A DNA stretch of 16,653 bases, from assembly GCA_018398765.1 (NCBI GenBank), contig JAHBMJ010005885.1, positions 45,914 through 62,566 on the forward strand. The letters run 5' to 3'. Under the pieces are notes generated by a model, which was not told where the DNA came from, did not search any database, and saw nothing but the letters and a program-made list of their open reading frames with translations. The stretch is from Chromera velia. Its lineage: Eukaryota; Sar; Chromeraceae. The position numbers were made by a program, and so were the translations under genes. Of the stretch, positions 1-7,958 are shown in pieces (the first letter of the stretch is position 1; every line of letters starts with the position of its first letter).

Positions 1-965
1 TCAATTTGAGCAGTTGTAGTTGCACGTGCGATATATGGTACAAATTTTGTCACTTCCCCCTCTGCGTCCTCTTCTTTTGCTCTCTTGTACGAAATGACCC
101 TCAATTCAAGGTGAGCGTTGTCGTCGATGTGAGCAACGCGAGACAAACCCGTACTTCTTCTTCTCTTTGTTGCTAGATGCTTGTCTTTAAGATTCACAAT
201 GTCAATCACTTTTGCGATATATCATTCAACAGAATCACGATTGTCTATGAACTGACAACCAACAATGTCGCCCAGCCCAATCGAATACTCGCCTTTCTGA
301 GGTCGTGCATACTTGAAACGGGGGGCACGTGTGATTCTATCCTGACGTTGACTAGACAGTTTTTCATCCTGCAAATAAGCACACGCAGACGAGAGAAGCA
401 TTTCGTTTCCAGAAACCGGTTGCATCACGCGAACACGGCCGTCCTTTCCCTTTTCCTGCCCATTTCCCTCACAGGGAGTCGAACTGAGAAGATCTGTCTC
501 CGCTCTGAGCATATCGCCCTCTTGTTTGAGGAGCTTGTCTGCAGTTGCCTATGCTGCATCGTCAGCAATCTCGTCCCCCCCTTCTGTGTCAACTATCTCT
601 GTCTCGTCGTCATCAATCAGCTCTTGCGAGGCGTAGTGAGAGACCTTCACCACGCTCTCCCACTTGAAGTCGAGAAGGGTCTGCTTGGTGAGCGATTTTC
701 TCCCACCAGTTCTCTGCCCCCCCCACTTGACTTTGTCTCTGAAGTCTGCATAAATTTTGAAATCAACCTTTCCGATCAATTCCCATGCTCTCTCTCTTCC
801 CTTCTCAACTGCTGCAGCAATCTTCTCATCAAAAATCAGACAGCAAGTCTCCCTGGACTCCGACGCCTTCGAGAGGTTTTTGAGGCCGGTTTTTTGAGTT
901 GGTTTTTGTATGGTTTCAGTGGAAAATCTTATGGTTCCAAAACTGATAAAAACCAGGACTGGCAA
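1..965 (-). pseudogene. Interrupted hypothetical coding region, 3' end outside window
   Basis: On the minus strand one reading frame runs from about 965 to the window edge with only two stops, TAG at 549-551 and TGA at 222-224. The translation on both sides of each stop has the same hydrophilic, Lys/Glu/Asp-rich character, with an acidic patch (IDDDETEIVDTEGGDE) just before the TAG. Around the TGA the text reads GDIVGCQFIDNRDSVE, stop, YIAKVIDI. This resembles the beta-barrel start of Tudor-like or chromo-like modules (G-D-x-V ... W-Y-x-A-x-V), with the stop where an aromatic residue is usual. That assignment is only a resemblance. The true start is unclear: there is no good ATG near 965, and an exon boundary is possible. 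It is best read as a pseudogene, or less likely a gene with readthrough or sequencing errors. The plus-strand frame at 177-1058 is open but is judged an antisense shadow. Confidence 0.5.
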
Positions 966-1660
966 GTTGCTATAAAAAGGAGGGTAACCAACTATAAACC
1001 AAAGAAAACCACTCTAAAATCATCAGATTTTAAGTTTTTAGGATTAGTTAAGCTTTAGATTGATCTATAAATATAGATTTTTGAGTTTTTTATATGGTTT
1101 TAGGCATAAAAACCACTGCTGAAACCTAGCGTCTACATCAAGAGTGTCAGACCCTAGACTAGTAACGGCACTTCTCAGCCATCGGCTGTCAAATCGGGAA
1201 GACTCCGACACCAAGTTTTGAACCAGTAAAAACTGTTGTTACGTTAACAAAGACAGTGAGGCTGAGTTATTTGTTTCCACGTATCCGTGCATTTAATGTG
1301 CTCCATCATGGTCAACGTCTGCTATTAGCAAATCTTTTTGATTCTTCCACCTTTATGACTTTGCCAAATATGCTTTATAATTGTTTCTGTGCAGAAAGAG
1401 TGAGTGAGTCAGTAAGTCAGTGAGTAAGTCTAAATGAGGACTAAGAGCGAAAGCCAGAAGGGTAAGAGAACACTGACGTCATCATCTAAGTAAATGTGCA
1501 CGCGATCCAATGTTTATGCTGAGACAACGATCATGTTATTACTGATTCTATTCGATTCTATTGCATGATTCCTAACACCTGCAGAGTCGTTTTTCCTCCT
1601 CTTTCATTTTTTCTTTTACATCTTTCATCATAGCCTTTTTTCAATCTTCTTTCAAGGAAA
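966..1660. other. Non-coding stretch with small hairpins
   Basis: No convincing gene is seen. The left part is AT-rich and has two perfect short hairpins: TAAAATC/GATTTTA with a 4-base loop at 1015-1032, and ATCTAT/ATAGAT at 1063-1078. The stretch 1398-1431 is an imperfect GAGT/AAGT/CAGT tetranucleotide run. The region upstream of 965 could hold the promoter or first exons of the minus-strand gene, but no signal is clear. Confidence 0.4.
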
Positions 1661-1734
1661 CCGCTGTGCTCCCTTTTTCCTTTTTCCTTTCTCACATACT
1701 GTCAGCCTCTCCCTCTTCCTCTCTCTCTCTTTCT

Positions 1735-1765
1735 CTGTGTGTGTGTGTGTGTGTGTGTATGTATA

Positions 1766-1822
<57 letters not shown>

Positions 1823-1846
1823 ATGTGTGTGTGTGTGTGTGTATGC
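1735..1846. repeat. (TG)n microsatellite
   Basis: About 110 bp of alternating TG, interrupted by a few TA steps. It follows a CT-rich stretch and leads into a TCTG-rich stretch. Open frames across it are low-complexity artefacts. Alternating purine-pyrimidine DNA of this length can adopt Z-form. Confidence 0.97.
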
Positions 1847-1855
1847 GTCTCTCTG

Positions 1856-1990
1856 TCTCTATGTCTGTCAGTCTATCTGTCTGTCTGTTTGTCTATTTGA
1901 TTGTTGATGATGTTCTTTTATCTTTGTTCTTTCTTTCTTTCTTTCTTTCTTTATTTATTTATTTATTTCTGTCTGTCTGTCTGTCTATAA
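1856..1990. repeat. (TCTG)n, (TTTC)n and (ATTT)n microsatellites
   Basis: Successive tetranucleotide tracts: TCTG units to about 1895, TTTC units at about 1928-1951, TTTA units at about 1951-1968, then TCTG again to 1987. Unique sequence lies between 1896 and 1927. Confidence 0.93.
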
Positions 1991-1995
1991 CACAG

Positions 1996-2065
1996 TTATG
2001 TTCATGAAGAAAAGGAGGGAGAAGAAGAAACATATAGACTGTGTGTCTGTCTGTTTGTCTGTCTA

Positions 2066-2096
<31 letters not shown>

Positions 2097-2457
2097 GTCT
2101 GTCTGGCAGTGAGGGGCCGCAGGGTACGCTTAAGGCTTGGAGCTCTGGTACTCTTCCATTAAGAGTGCTCCAAAAGAAAAAAAGAAAACGGAAGAGAGTG
2201 AAAGGAAGGTTCTGTCTGTCTGTCTGTCTGTCTGTATCTGCATGTTTGTATGTCTGTCTGTCTGTCTGGCTGTCTGTCTGTCTGCCTGTTTGAAAGAAAA
2301 GAAGCGATTCGGAAAAAGTGAAGTGAAGAAAAAACGATATAGTCTGTCTGTCTGTCTGTCTGTCTGTCTGTGAAGAAAAGACGATACAGTCTGTCTGTGT
2401 CTTTTGTCTATTATGTTTATGAAGAAAAGGAGGGGGGAGAAGAAGAAACATATAGTC
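1996..2457. repeat. Composite array: purine-rich spacers alternating with (TCTG)n tracts
   Basis: TCTG tracts at about 2041-2105, 2212-2236, 2250-2290 and 2341-2372 are separated by purine-rich blocks. A block of about 45 bp (TTATGTTCATGAAGAAAAGG and onward) at 1996-2040 recurs at 2411-2457 with few differences. A shorter spacer, GAAGAAAAAACGATATAGTC at about 2325, recurs at about 2372 with two changes. The array therefore has higher-order structure rather than being a simple microsatellite. Frames through it encode only Cys/Val/Ser/Leu or Thr/Asp/Arg/Gln repeats and are not treated as genes. Confidence 0.85.
2139..2171. repeat. Inverted repeat inside the TCTG array
   Basis: GGAGC (2139-2143) pairs with GCTCC (2167-2171), and ACTCTT (2150-2155) pairs with AAGAGT (2161-2166) around a 5-base loop, with a 6-base bulge on the left arm. 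It sits in the one unique-sequence island (about 2103-2175) of the array. Its function is unknown. Confidence 0.6.
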
Positions 2458-2580
2458 TATCTGTCTGTGAAAGAAATGGAAAGAAAAAAAGAAACGAAGA
2501 ACGGTATACTTTGTCTGCCACTGTCTCTATCTCTATCTTTGTGGTCCGTGGTGTATGTGTGTATGTATGTGTATATGTGT

Positions 2581-2620
2581 GAGAGAGAGAGAAAGAGAGA
2601 GAGAGAGAAAGAGAGGGAAG

Positions 2621-2670
<50 letters not shown>

Positions 2671-2682
2671 AAGAGAGAGAAA
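2581..2682. repeat. (GA)n-(TG)n-(GA)n compound microsatellite
   Basis: A GA-rich tract to about 2620, a TG tract at about 2622-2654, then GA again to about 2682. All frames here are low-complexity. Unique sequence follows to about 2842, with no gene seen. Confidence 0.95.
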
Positions 2683-2842
2683 ATGTCTCTTCCCAACCTT
2701 TTTGTGTCTCTGTCATCTCTCTGAGTCCCAACCCAGGCTGGCCCTTCATCCCTGTAATACTCGGTCGACCACTTTTATTTCATAATTTTTATTACAGCCT
2801 GATTCTCGCCTTTATGTTTTCTGACAAACTTCATCGAATGGC

Positions 2843-3090
2843 GTGACATGGACGCGGCCCATCCAATCTGGAAAATTTGGTAAGGGGTCTTCAGCTTGGG
2901 AATATTTGGTATTGAATACTAGAGAAAATCAGCCTTCGATGCATCAAATATTTTGATTTTAGCAGTGTTTTCTGCCTTGTTTAAACCTTTGTGGGAAAGT
3001 TTAGCAAGGGAGGGGCAAAAAAGGGAAAATTTGGCAGGGGTTTTAAAGTTCTGGTACCAAAAATTCCTAAGTGGATGGGCCGTGGACACG
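2843..3090. mobile_element. Candidate MITE-like element with terminal inverted repeats
   Basis: The left end (CGTGACATGGACGCGGCCCA and onward, from 2842) and the reverse complement of the right end (CGTGTCCACGGCCCATCC, ending 3090) align for roughly 40 bp, with CGGCCCATCCA identical and then similar AAATTTGGTA-type sequence. The interior is AT-rich and non-coding, has a perfect ATCAAA/TTTGAT hairpin at 2943-2957, and carries three copies of a 17-18-bp motif (GGAAAATTTGGTAAGGGG) at 2870, 2994 and 3024. Size and structure fit a non-autonomous DNA transposon. No target-site duplication was identified, so the exact ends are uncertain. Confidence 0.5.
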
Positions 3091-3169
3091 GAGAGCCACT
3101 GGCCTGGTACTATAACTCTAATGCATCCTGAACATACTGTGGTTTCAAAAATTTTAAGTTGGTTGAAAG

Positions 3170-3680
3170 CTTATTAATCAAATTAGCTAAATCAAACATA
3201 TATTTACACAATGTGATTAAGACTTTAAATCTCTAACTACATAATTTTGAATAAATACTATAACTAATCAATTTAAATTAATGCTAAAATTAATGATATA
3301 AAAAAATTAATCCGTTTTTATAATTAATTGATTGATTTATATGATATCATTTATTGATGGTATACTGACAAAAGTAAACAAACATCAATTAAATTTGAAT
3401 TCATTTATTGATTGATGTTAAATCATTGTCGCTTACCGCTACTAAGGCTTACTGCCAATAGGATGAGACAAGATTTGATTAATTTGGATTAATTGTAATT
3501 GATAAGATTGATTATTGGCAATAAGATGATTGTAATTGATTGATGTATTGATTGTAATTGATGGATTGATTGATTAATTGCTAGATTAATTGATTAATTG
3601 ATTGTTTTAAAAGTTAAAAAGTTTTTCGTTATATCAATTTATTGCTTTCAAAAATTTGAACTAAAATGAAAAAGAACTCT
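3170..3680. other. AT-rich gene-free stretch with ATTGATTG repeats
   Basis: Strongly AT-rich DNA. From about 3320 to 3605 it is dominated by ATTG/TTGA/TTAA tetranucleotide runs, interrupted by a more mixed segment around 3425-3470. No gene or RNA signature is seen. Confidence 0.8.
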
Positions 3681-3766
3681 AGGGGGCCAAGTCATGTAAT
3701 GACATGCTCCTGCAGAGCACCACAAGGCCTCGATCTATGCACTTTAATGCAGCTGCCGTCTCCATT

Positions 3767-3784
3767 CATGGTCGACCGACCATG
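3767..3784. repeat. Perfect inverted repeat CATGGTC/GACCATG
   Basis: CATGGTC (3767-3773), a 4-base GACC spacer, then GACCATG (3778-3784). It lies about 350 bp upstream of the HNH gene and could be a protein-binding palindrome or a chance hairpin. Confidence 0.6.
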
Positions 3785-3809
3785 ATGTCCTTGCCATGAC
3801 CAGGCAAGC

Positions 3810-3892
3810 TTTTCGGCCGACCCGCATCTCCCCAGCGCGCCGTCAAGCGCGCAAACCGCGCGCCGCCGCGTTCCGGCCGCGGCGCGTTCAAT
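3810..3892. promoter_or_regulatory. CpG-dense GC-rich island upstream of the HNH gene
   Basis: About 80 bp made largely of CG, GCGC and GGCCG steps, including a near-palindromic GCGCGCCGCCGCG / CCGCGGCGCG pair. It stands out sharply against the AT-rich DNA that ends at 3680. Its position upstream of 4136 makes a promoter-associated island possible. There is no TATA box or other core promoter motif to support this further. Confidence 0.3.
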
Positions 3893-3956
3893 CTTGCATG
3901 TGCATGTTGCAACGTACATGTTGCGACCATGCAATTAATGCATATGGACTGATCGA

Positions 3957-4017
3957 ACCTTAATGGTATGCATCCCAGACTCAGGCTGACCCCTGGTCGA
4001 CCCCATACAATTAAGGT
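3957..4017. repeat. 14-bp inverted repeat, ACCTTAATGGTATG
   Basis: The left arm at 3957-3970 and the right arm at 4004-4017 match at 13 of 14 positions around a 33-base loop, ending about 120 bp before the HNH start codon. Just upstream, CATGTTGC occurs twice at a 14-bp spacing (3903 and 3917). Confidence 0.6.
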
Positions 4018-4135
4018 CTAGCTTGCGCCATGCACTTCAGACACGTACTTCTTCCACACAGTCCCTTCAAAATCGCTCACACACCCGCTCTACAAAAGGC
4101 TGGACTAGACGTACGGCCTGTCTTCAAACGGGTGC

Positions 4136-5368
4136 ATGGTGGGAAGCAACACAACAAGCATGGGAAGCTGCCGAAGCCTGGTCACTCGTCTGTTTCAGAC
4201 TTGCAGCTCGATACTGCAGAGTCCCCTGCTGTCTGCAGTTCCACAGCCCGTGTGCCTGCACCTCCGTATCAGGAATCCTCTCTGTTATTTTTCGACTCTC
4301 GAACACTTCAACAACAGCAGGACTCTAGGGGTTGGGAGCAACTGTCATGTAGAAGGTGGAGAGGGTGGGGAAGACGATTTCGTGGCTATCCCTCCGCTCT
4401 TCAACGGTCTACCGTGTAGATGGAAAGTTTCTAAGAGTGGACGAATTCAGGACAGTCGGGGACGTTTTGTGGGTCCAGAGGGCAAGGGGTATCTTCATAA
4501 GCAGACGGGTTACTATTCAGTATTCATAAAAGCATGGGGCAGAAGCAATACATACAGCGTCCATCGGCTTGTTGCGCTGACTTTTTTGTCAAAAGATAAA
4601 ACGGAAAAGGAAGAGGGTTTTCCTGGGGTTGGGCTGCATGTAGACCACATCGACGGTGATAGAAGGAACAATGCAATTTGTAATTTGCAATGGATGACAC
4701 CAAGTGAGCACAGTCGAAAGACAGCTGCATCGCGCTCCAGTCCGCGCCCACCATCTGTGCACGCTTTTCCTGCATTCGCAAAGAACATGACCACCGGAGA
4801 ACAGCATACCTTCTCCGATCTCCTTTCTTGTGCAAAGTTTTTGAAGATTTGTGCCAGCAAAAGGCTTTCTATGGCACGTCTCTCCACCAATCCTTTGGGG
4901 GTGGACATCAAGGGTTGGAGAGTGAGGCTAGACAGAGAAAGAGTTGAAGTCTTGGAAGGAGAGGTTTTCAGGCGACTGTACGTGTGTTATGATCATGTAG
5001 ACCGTGTTCACCTGGTGCATGAGCCTCTGAATGAAAACCAGGGCATGACGCAATACATAGAGATCTCGAATATGGGACGTAGGCGAGGTTCAAATGGAAG
5101 AGTGAGTGGAGGATTCAAGGTCTACGGGTACATGAACACTCATGTCAGAGAGAGGAATTTCCGAATTCATCGACTTGTCGCGGAGGCTTTTCTACAGAAG
5201 GAGAAGCAGGCTCTCTTGGCTGCAGGTGCCGACGCAAAGACCCTTCAGGTTGACCACAAGGATAGGGATCCTGTGAACAATAGGGTGGAGAATCTGCAGT
5301 GGATGACTCCAAAAATGCATGGGAAAGAAACATGGAGAAGACGGAAGATTATACACAGTATCGTCTAA
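4136..5368 (+). CDS. Tandem HNH (NUMOD4-HNH-NUMOD1-NUMOD4-HNH) endonuclease-like protein
   Basis: A 410-residue intact frame. The ATG at 4136 is the first after an in-frame TAG at 4106; the stop is TAA. Residues 1-65 are Ser/Leu/Arg-rich with almost no acidic residues and may be an organelle presequence. Residues 93-192 form module 1: a NUMOD4-like strand (KVSKSGRIQ), HRLVALTF with His143, and VDHIDGD with NN at 178-179 and NLQWMTP. Residues 207-265 resemble a NUMOD1 DNA-binding helix region. Residues 306-395 form module 2: EISNMGR, HRLVAEAF with His345, VDHKDRD, NN at 381-382 and NLQWMTP. Both modules keep the His and Asn residues expected of HNH_3 nucleases, so DNA cleavage or nicking is likely. 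Such proteins usually act as free-standing or intron-borne homing endonucleases, and related genes occur in phages, large DNA viruses and organelles. No intron is evident. It is undamaged, unlike the other coding regions here. The role in this organism is unknown. Confidence 0.9.
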   Translation: MVGSNTTSMGSCRSLVTRLFQTCSSILQSPLLSAVPQPVCLHLRIRNPLCYFSTLEHFNNSRTLGVGSNCHVEGGEGGEDDFVAIPPLFNGLPCRWKVSKSGRIQDSRGRFVGPEGKGYLHKQTGYYSVFIKAWGRSNTYSVHRLVALTFLSKDKTEKEEGFPGVGLHVDHIDGDRRNNAICNLQWMTPSEHSRKTAASRSSPRPPSVHAFPAFAKNMTTGEQHTFSDLLSCAKFLKICASKRLSMARLSTNPLGVDIKGWRVRLDRERVEVLEGEVFRRLYVCYDHVDRVHLVHEPLNENQGMTQYIEISNMGRRRGSNGRVSGGFKVYGYMNTHVRERNFRIHRLVAEAFLQKEKQALLAAGADAKTLQVDHKDRDPVNNRVENLQWMTPKMHGKETWRRRKIIHSIV

Positions 5369-5677
5369 TGCTTTCCTTCAACCGAGATGCGAAGGGGTAA
5401 ACTAGGGTTCTAGCTATATCTATCGAATTCTGTTTCCGTCTCTCTCTTGCCCTCTCCTGATAAAGAAGCAGACCTTTTCGCTGCAAAAGAAAGTCAACAC
5501 AGAAGAGAAGAGCTGAATCCGCCGCTGTTTGTGCAAAAAAGAGCCTTTGCCACTGAGGACACGGTTAGATCCCAAAAACTCAAAGACGTCCCAGAATTGA
5601 CAAGCTCGATCGGCTCAAAGGAGTCTCTTACACTCGGCATCGCGAAGTCACATACATCTATGAACTGGCACACTAGT
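5369..5677. other. Unassigned sequence downstream of the HNH gene
   Basis: About 300 bp of mixed composition. A frame from 5447 is open but begins at TTG and runs into the AATAGT repeat cluster, so I do not call it a gene. No AATAAA is seen after the HNH stop codon. Confidence 0.4.
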
Positions 5678-5814
5678 AAAATAGTAAAAACAGTCAACTA
5701 TTTTTACTATTTTAGCTAATACTAGATAGTAAATAGTGAAAATAGTAAAAAAAAAGACTATTTCAACTATCTTAAACGGTCAAATAGTACTATTTTACTA
5801 TTTCAACTATTTTT
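5678..5814. repeat. AATAGT/ACTATT hexamer cluster A
   Basis: About ten copies of AATAGT or its complement ACTATT in 137 bp. The first part forms a strong hairpin: a 17-base arm at 5678-5694 and its complement at 5697-5713, 16 of 17 matching, with a 2-base loop. A second perfect palindrome, AAATAGTACTATTT, lies near 5782-5795. It resembles the cluster at 8553-8817. Confidence 0.85.
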
Positions 5815-6315
5815 CATGTTAAATGTCAATCAATAAACTTTGAAGTCACTCGGTCAAAGCCATCCATTGGAAGTCATGTCACGATTCGTTCATCCAAAAA
5901 TGACAATCAGTTTAATTTCAAGCTGCTCTGCTTTGTCCATCGCCTTCAAGTTGCTGTTGATTTCTATCAGTTCTCCAGTTGTATATCAAGCGTCAGGCTG
6001 GCATTAAACAACACATAGTCTGCTCGAGAACGTACGCAACGTAGCTTGAACGGAGAGCAGCGCCATGCGAAGGCGATTGACTAAATTCATGAAAACATTC
6101 AACGAGACACATTTTTTTGCCGATCACAAACTGTCACTGGTCATTTTTCCTCTCTGCAGATGCATTTTCATGCAGGTGCAAAACAAACTGAAGAGATAAG
6201 ACACCAAATAGCACCAGTAAGGCCCTATGAACTAGCGACCAGTAAAAGAAATTTGGGAGCCAAAAACCGGGTTTGAATGAGCATTGATCGAAAGGGAGAA
6301 ATTCTCGTGCAGGCC
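5815..6315. other. Gene-free unique sequence
   Basis: Mixed-composition DNA. No frame, RNA signature or repeat that I can support is seen. Confidence 0.5.
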
Positions 6316-6317
6316 TC

Positions 6318-6337
6318 AAAAAGAGAGAGAGAGCTAG

Positions 6338-6373
<36 letters not shown>

Positions 6374-6422
6374 CAGACAGACAGACAGACAGACAGAGAG
6401 AGAGAGAAGAGAGAGAGAGAAG
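6318..6422. repeat. (GA)n-(CAGA)n-(GA)n microsatellite
   Basis: GA tract to about 6370, CAGA units at about 6372-6396, then GA again. Frames across it are low-complexity on both strands. Confidence 0.96.
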
Positions 6423-7044
6423 CCTTTCCTACCCCAAGAATCAAGGGATCTTCGACAGTCAAATAGGATGGGATCAAGCGACACAATAAGGACTCACCGC
6501 GAGGACGCTTCCACACAGAACAAAGCGACCGACAAGCCAAAGCGGAAGCGCACAAATGAAAAAAGGGCCCCAGAGAGCAGAAAACGTACTAGCAAGCAAC
6601 TTACTAAGATCAATGTTGTGAACGCCAGTTTTTGAAGTTCATACTTCTGTCCGCATTCCGAACCAGATGGAATGCGGCAAGGTTGCTGTAGGTTCCACCT
6701 GCTCCAATGCCATTCTTTGCACAATCGAAGTCTTTTCGCAGCAGAAGAGTCTTACTCTACAGGTAGAAAAGAACACGAAAGAACGCTTCTGGAAGCGGAC
6801 AAAAGCTGCGTGGAAGACAAGACCGCTTGTAGACGCCTTTTGAATTCTGATTGACTATTAATCTGAATGTTTGAAACCTGAAGGTCAATTCCATTTTGAT
6901 CTGGCTTACGGCTTTTTGATCCAGCCGCCAGCGGTCTGCTTCCGTATTCAGCGATCGAAGCTGGTGTTTGAGCTAAACAGGTGACAGCTATAGGTCTGGT
7001 CCAGCAGTAATGAAGGTCAGACAATCTGGGTGAGGTACGGGCCG
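6423..7044. other. Gene-free unique sequence
   Basis: Short frames exist on both strands but none has recognisable domain content or convincing length. I see no RNA gene. Confidence 0.45.
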
Positions 7045-7102
7045 TGCATGCATGAATGCATGCATGCATGGCGGCACGCGTGCGGGACGCATGCATGCAT
7101 GC
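7045..7102. repeat. Nested ATGC palindrome
   Basis: A GCATGCATGCATG arm at 7058-7070 pairs with the same self-complementary sequence at 7089-7102. The 18-base loop holds another perfect palindrome, GCACGCGTGC (7074-7083). This could extrude as a cruciform. It may simply be an interrupted ATGC microsatellite. Confidence 0.7.
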
Positions 7103-7275
7103 ACGCCGACGCCGCCGAGTTTCCTGAAACATCCCGAAACTCCTCAGTACTCCTCAGACAGTACTCTTCATTCCTCAAGTTAGCTCTCAACTGCTTGGAT
7201 CAAGATTCGAGAAGTGTTTAAGTGTTTCCATTGCTGTGCATCGTGCTTGCACACTGTGCCATGTTTGTAGGGCAC

Positions 7276-7958
7276 CCGTCTCTCTCGTTTCTTCTCTGCA
7301 CATCTTCACAACAGCGAGGCAAACATTTTTCCTTGGCAAAACAGGCTCTCGTACTGACAGGAAGGAGACTCCTCAGCAATTCCACCACACAAGCAGTGAG
7401 TGTATCCTCCAGTCGACGTTTCTTTTTCTTTTCCGCTCTCCCCATCCATACAACAGCGAGGCAGAGATTTTCTTTGGCGAGACGGGCCGTTGTGCTGACA
7501 GGAAGGAGACTCCTCAGCAGTTCCACCGCACGAGCAGTGAGTGTATCCTCTCCCTAGTCGAGGCCTCTCTTTTTTCTGCTCTCCCCATCCATACAACAGC
7601 GTGTCAGACAGTTTTTCTTGGCGAGACGGGCCGTCGTGCTGACAGGAAGGAGACTCCTCAGCAGTTCCACTGCACGAGCAGTGAGTGTATCCTCCCCCCA
7701 GTCGACGTCTCTTTTTTTTCTGCTCTCCCCATCCACACAACAGCGAGGCAGAGATTTTCTTTGGCGAGACGGGCCGTCGTGCTGACAGGAAGGAGACTCC
7801 TCAGCAGTTCCACCGCACGAGCAGTGAGTGTATCCTCCCCCCAGTCGAGGCCTCTCTTTCTTTCCTCTGTCTCCATCCACACAACAGCGTGTCAGATATT
7901 TTTCTTGGCGACACAGACCCTTGTTCTTACAGAAAGGAGACTCTTCTGCAGTTCCATC
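7276..7958 (+). repeat. Five-copy tandem repeat, 141-145 bp units, exon/intron-like
   Basis: Units are keyed by TGACAGGAAGGAGACTCC at 7355, 7496, 7640 and 7783, with a diverged fifth copy at about 7927. Each unit has a pyrimidine tract ending in ACAACAG, an 80- or 81-base block (7315-7395, 7457-7536, 7600-7680, 7744-7823, and 7888 onward), and, in the first four, GTGAGTGTATCCTC. The 61-64-base stretches between blocks therefore begin with GTGAGT and end with CAG, like small GT-AG introns. Blocks of 80 and 81 bases change frame, and no single frame spans all units. It could be amplified exons of a gene or a minisatellite with chance splice-like signals. Several frames on both strands are open through parts of it and are not called. 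Confidence 0.8.

Noticed and set aside
177-1058. 293-residue plus-strand open frame
   Set aside because: It is antisense to a frame with more natural protein composition, has a Leu/Cys/Arg-heavy make-up typical of shadow frames, and shows no recognisable domain.
1666-2749. Many open frames in the microsatellite block
   Set aside because: They encode only short-period low-complexity repeats created by TG, TCTG and GA tracts, open in several frames at once.
3692-3934. Minus-strand 80-codon ORF over the CpG-rich island
   Set aside because: High GC removes stops by chance; there is no domain, and it overlaps palindromic non-coding DNA.
4023-4419. Alternative plus-strand frames overlapping the HNH gene start
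   Set aside because: They overlap the well-supported HNH frame and contain no conserved motif; they also end before the conserved modules.
5447-5719. 90-codon plus frame after the HNH gene
   Set aside because: It starts at TTG, shows no family signature and ends inside the AATAGT repeat cluster.
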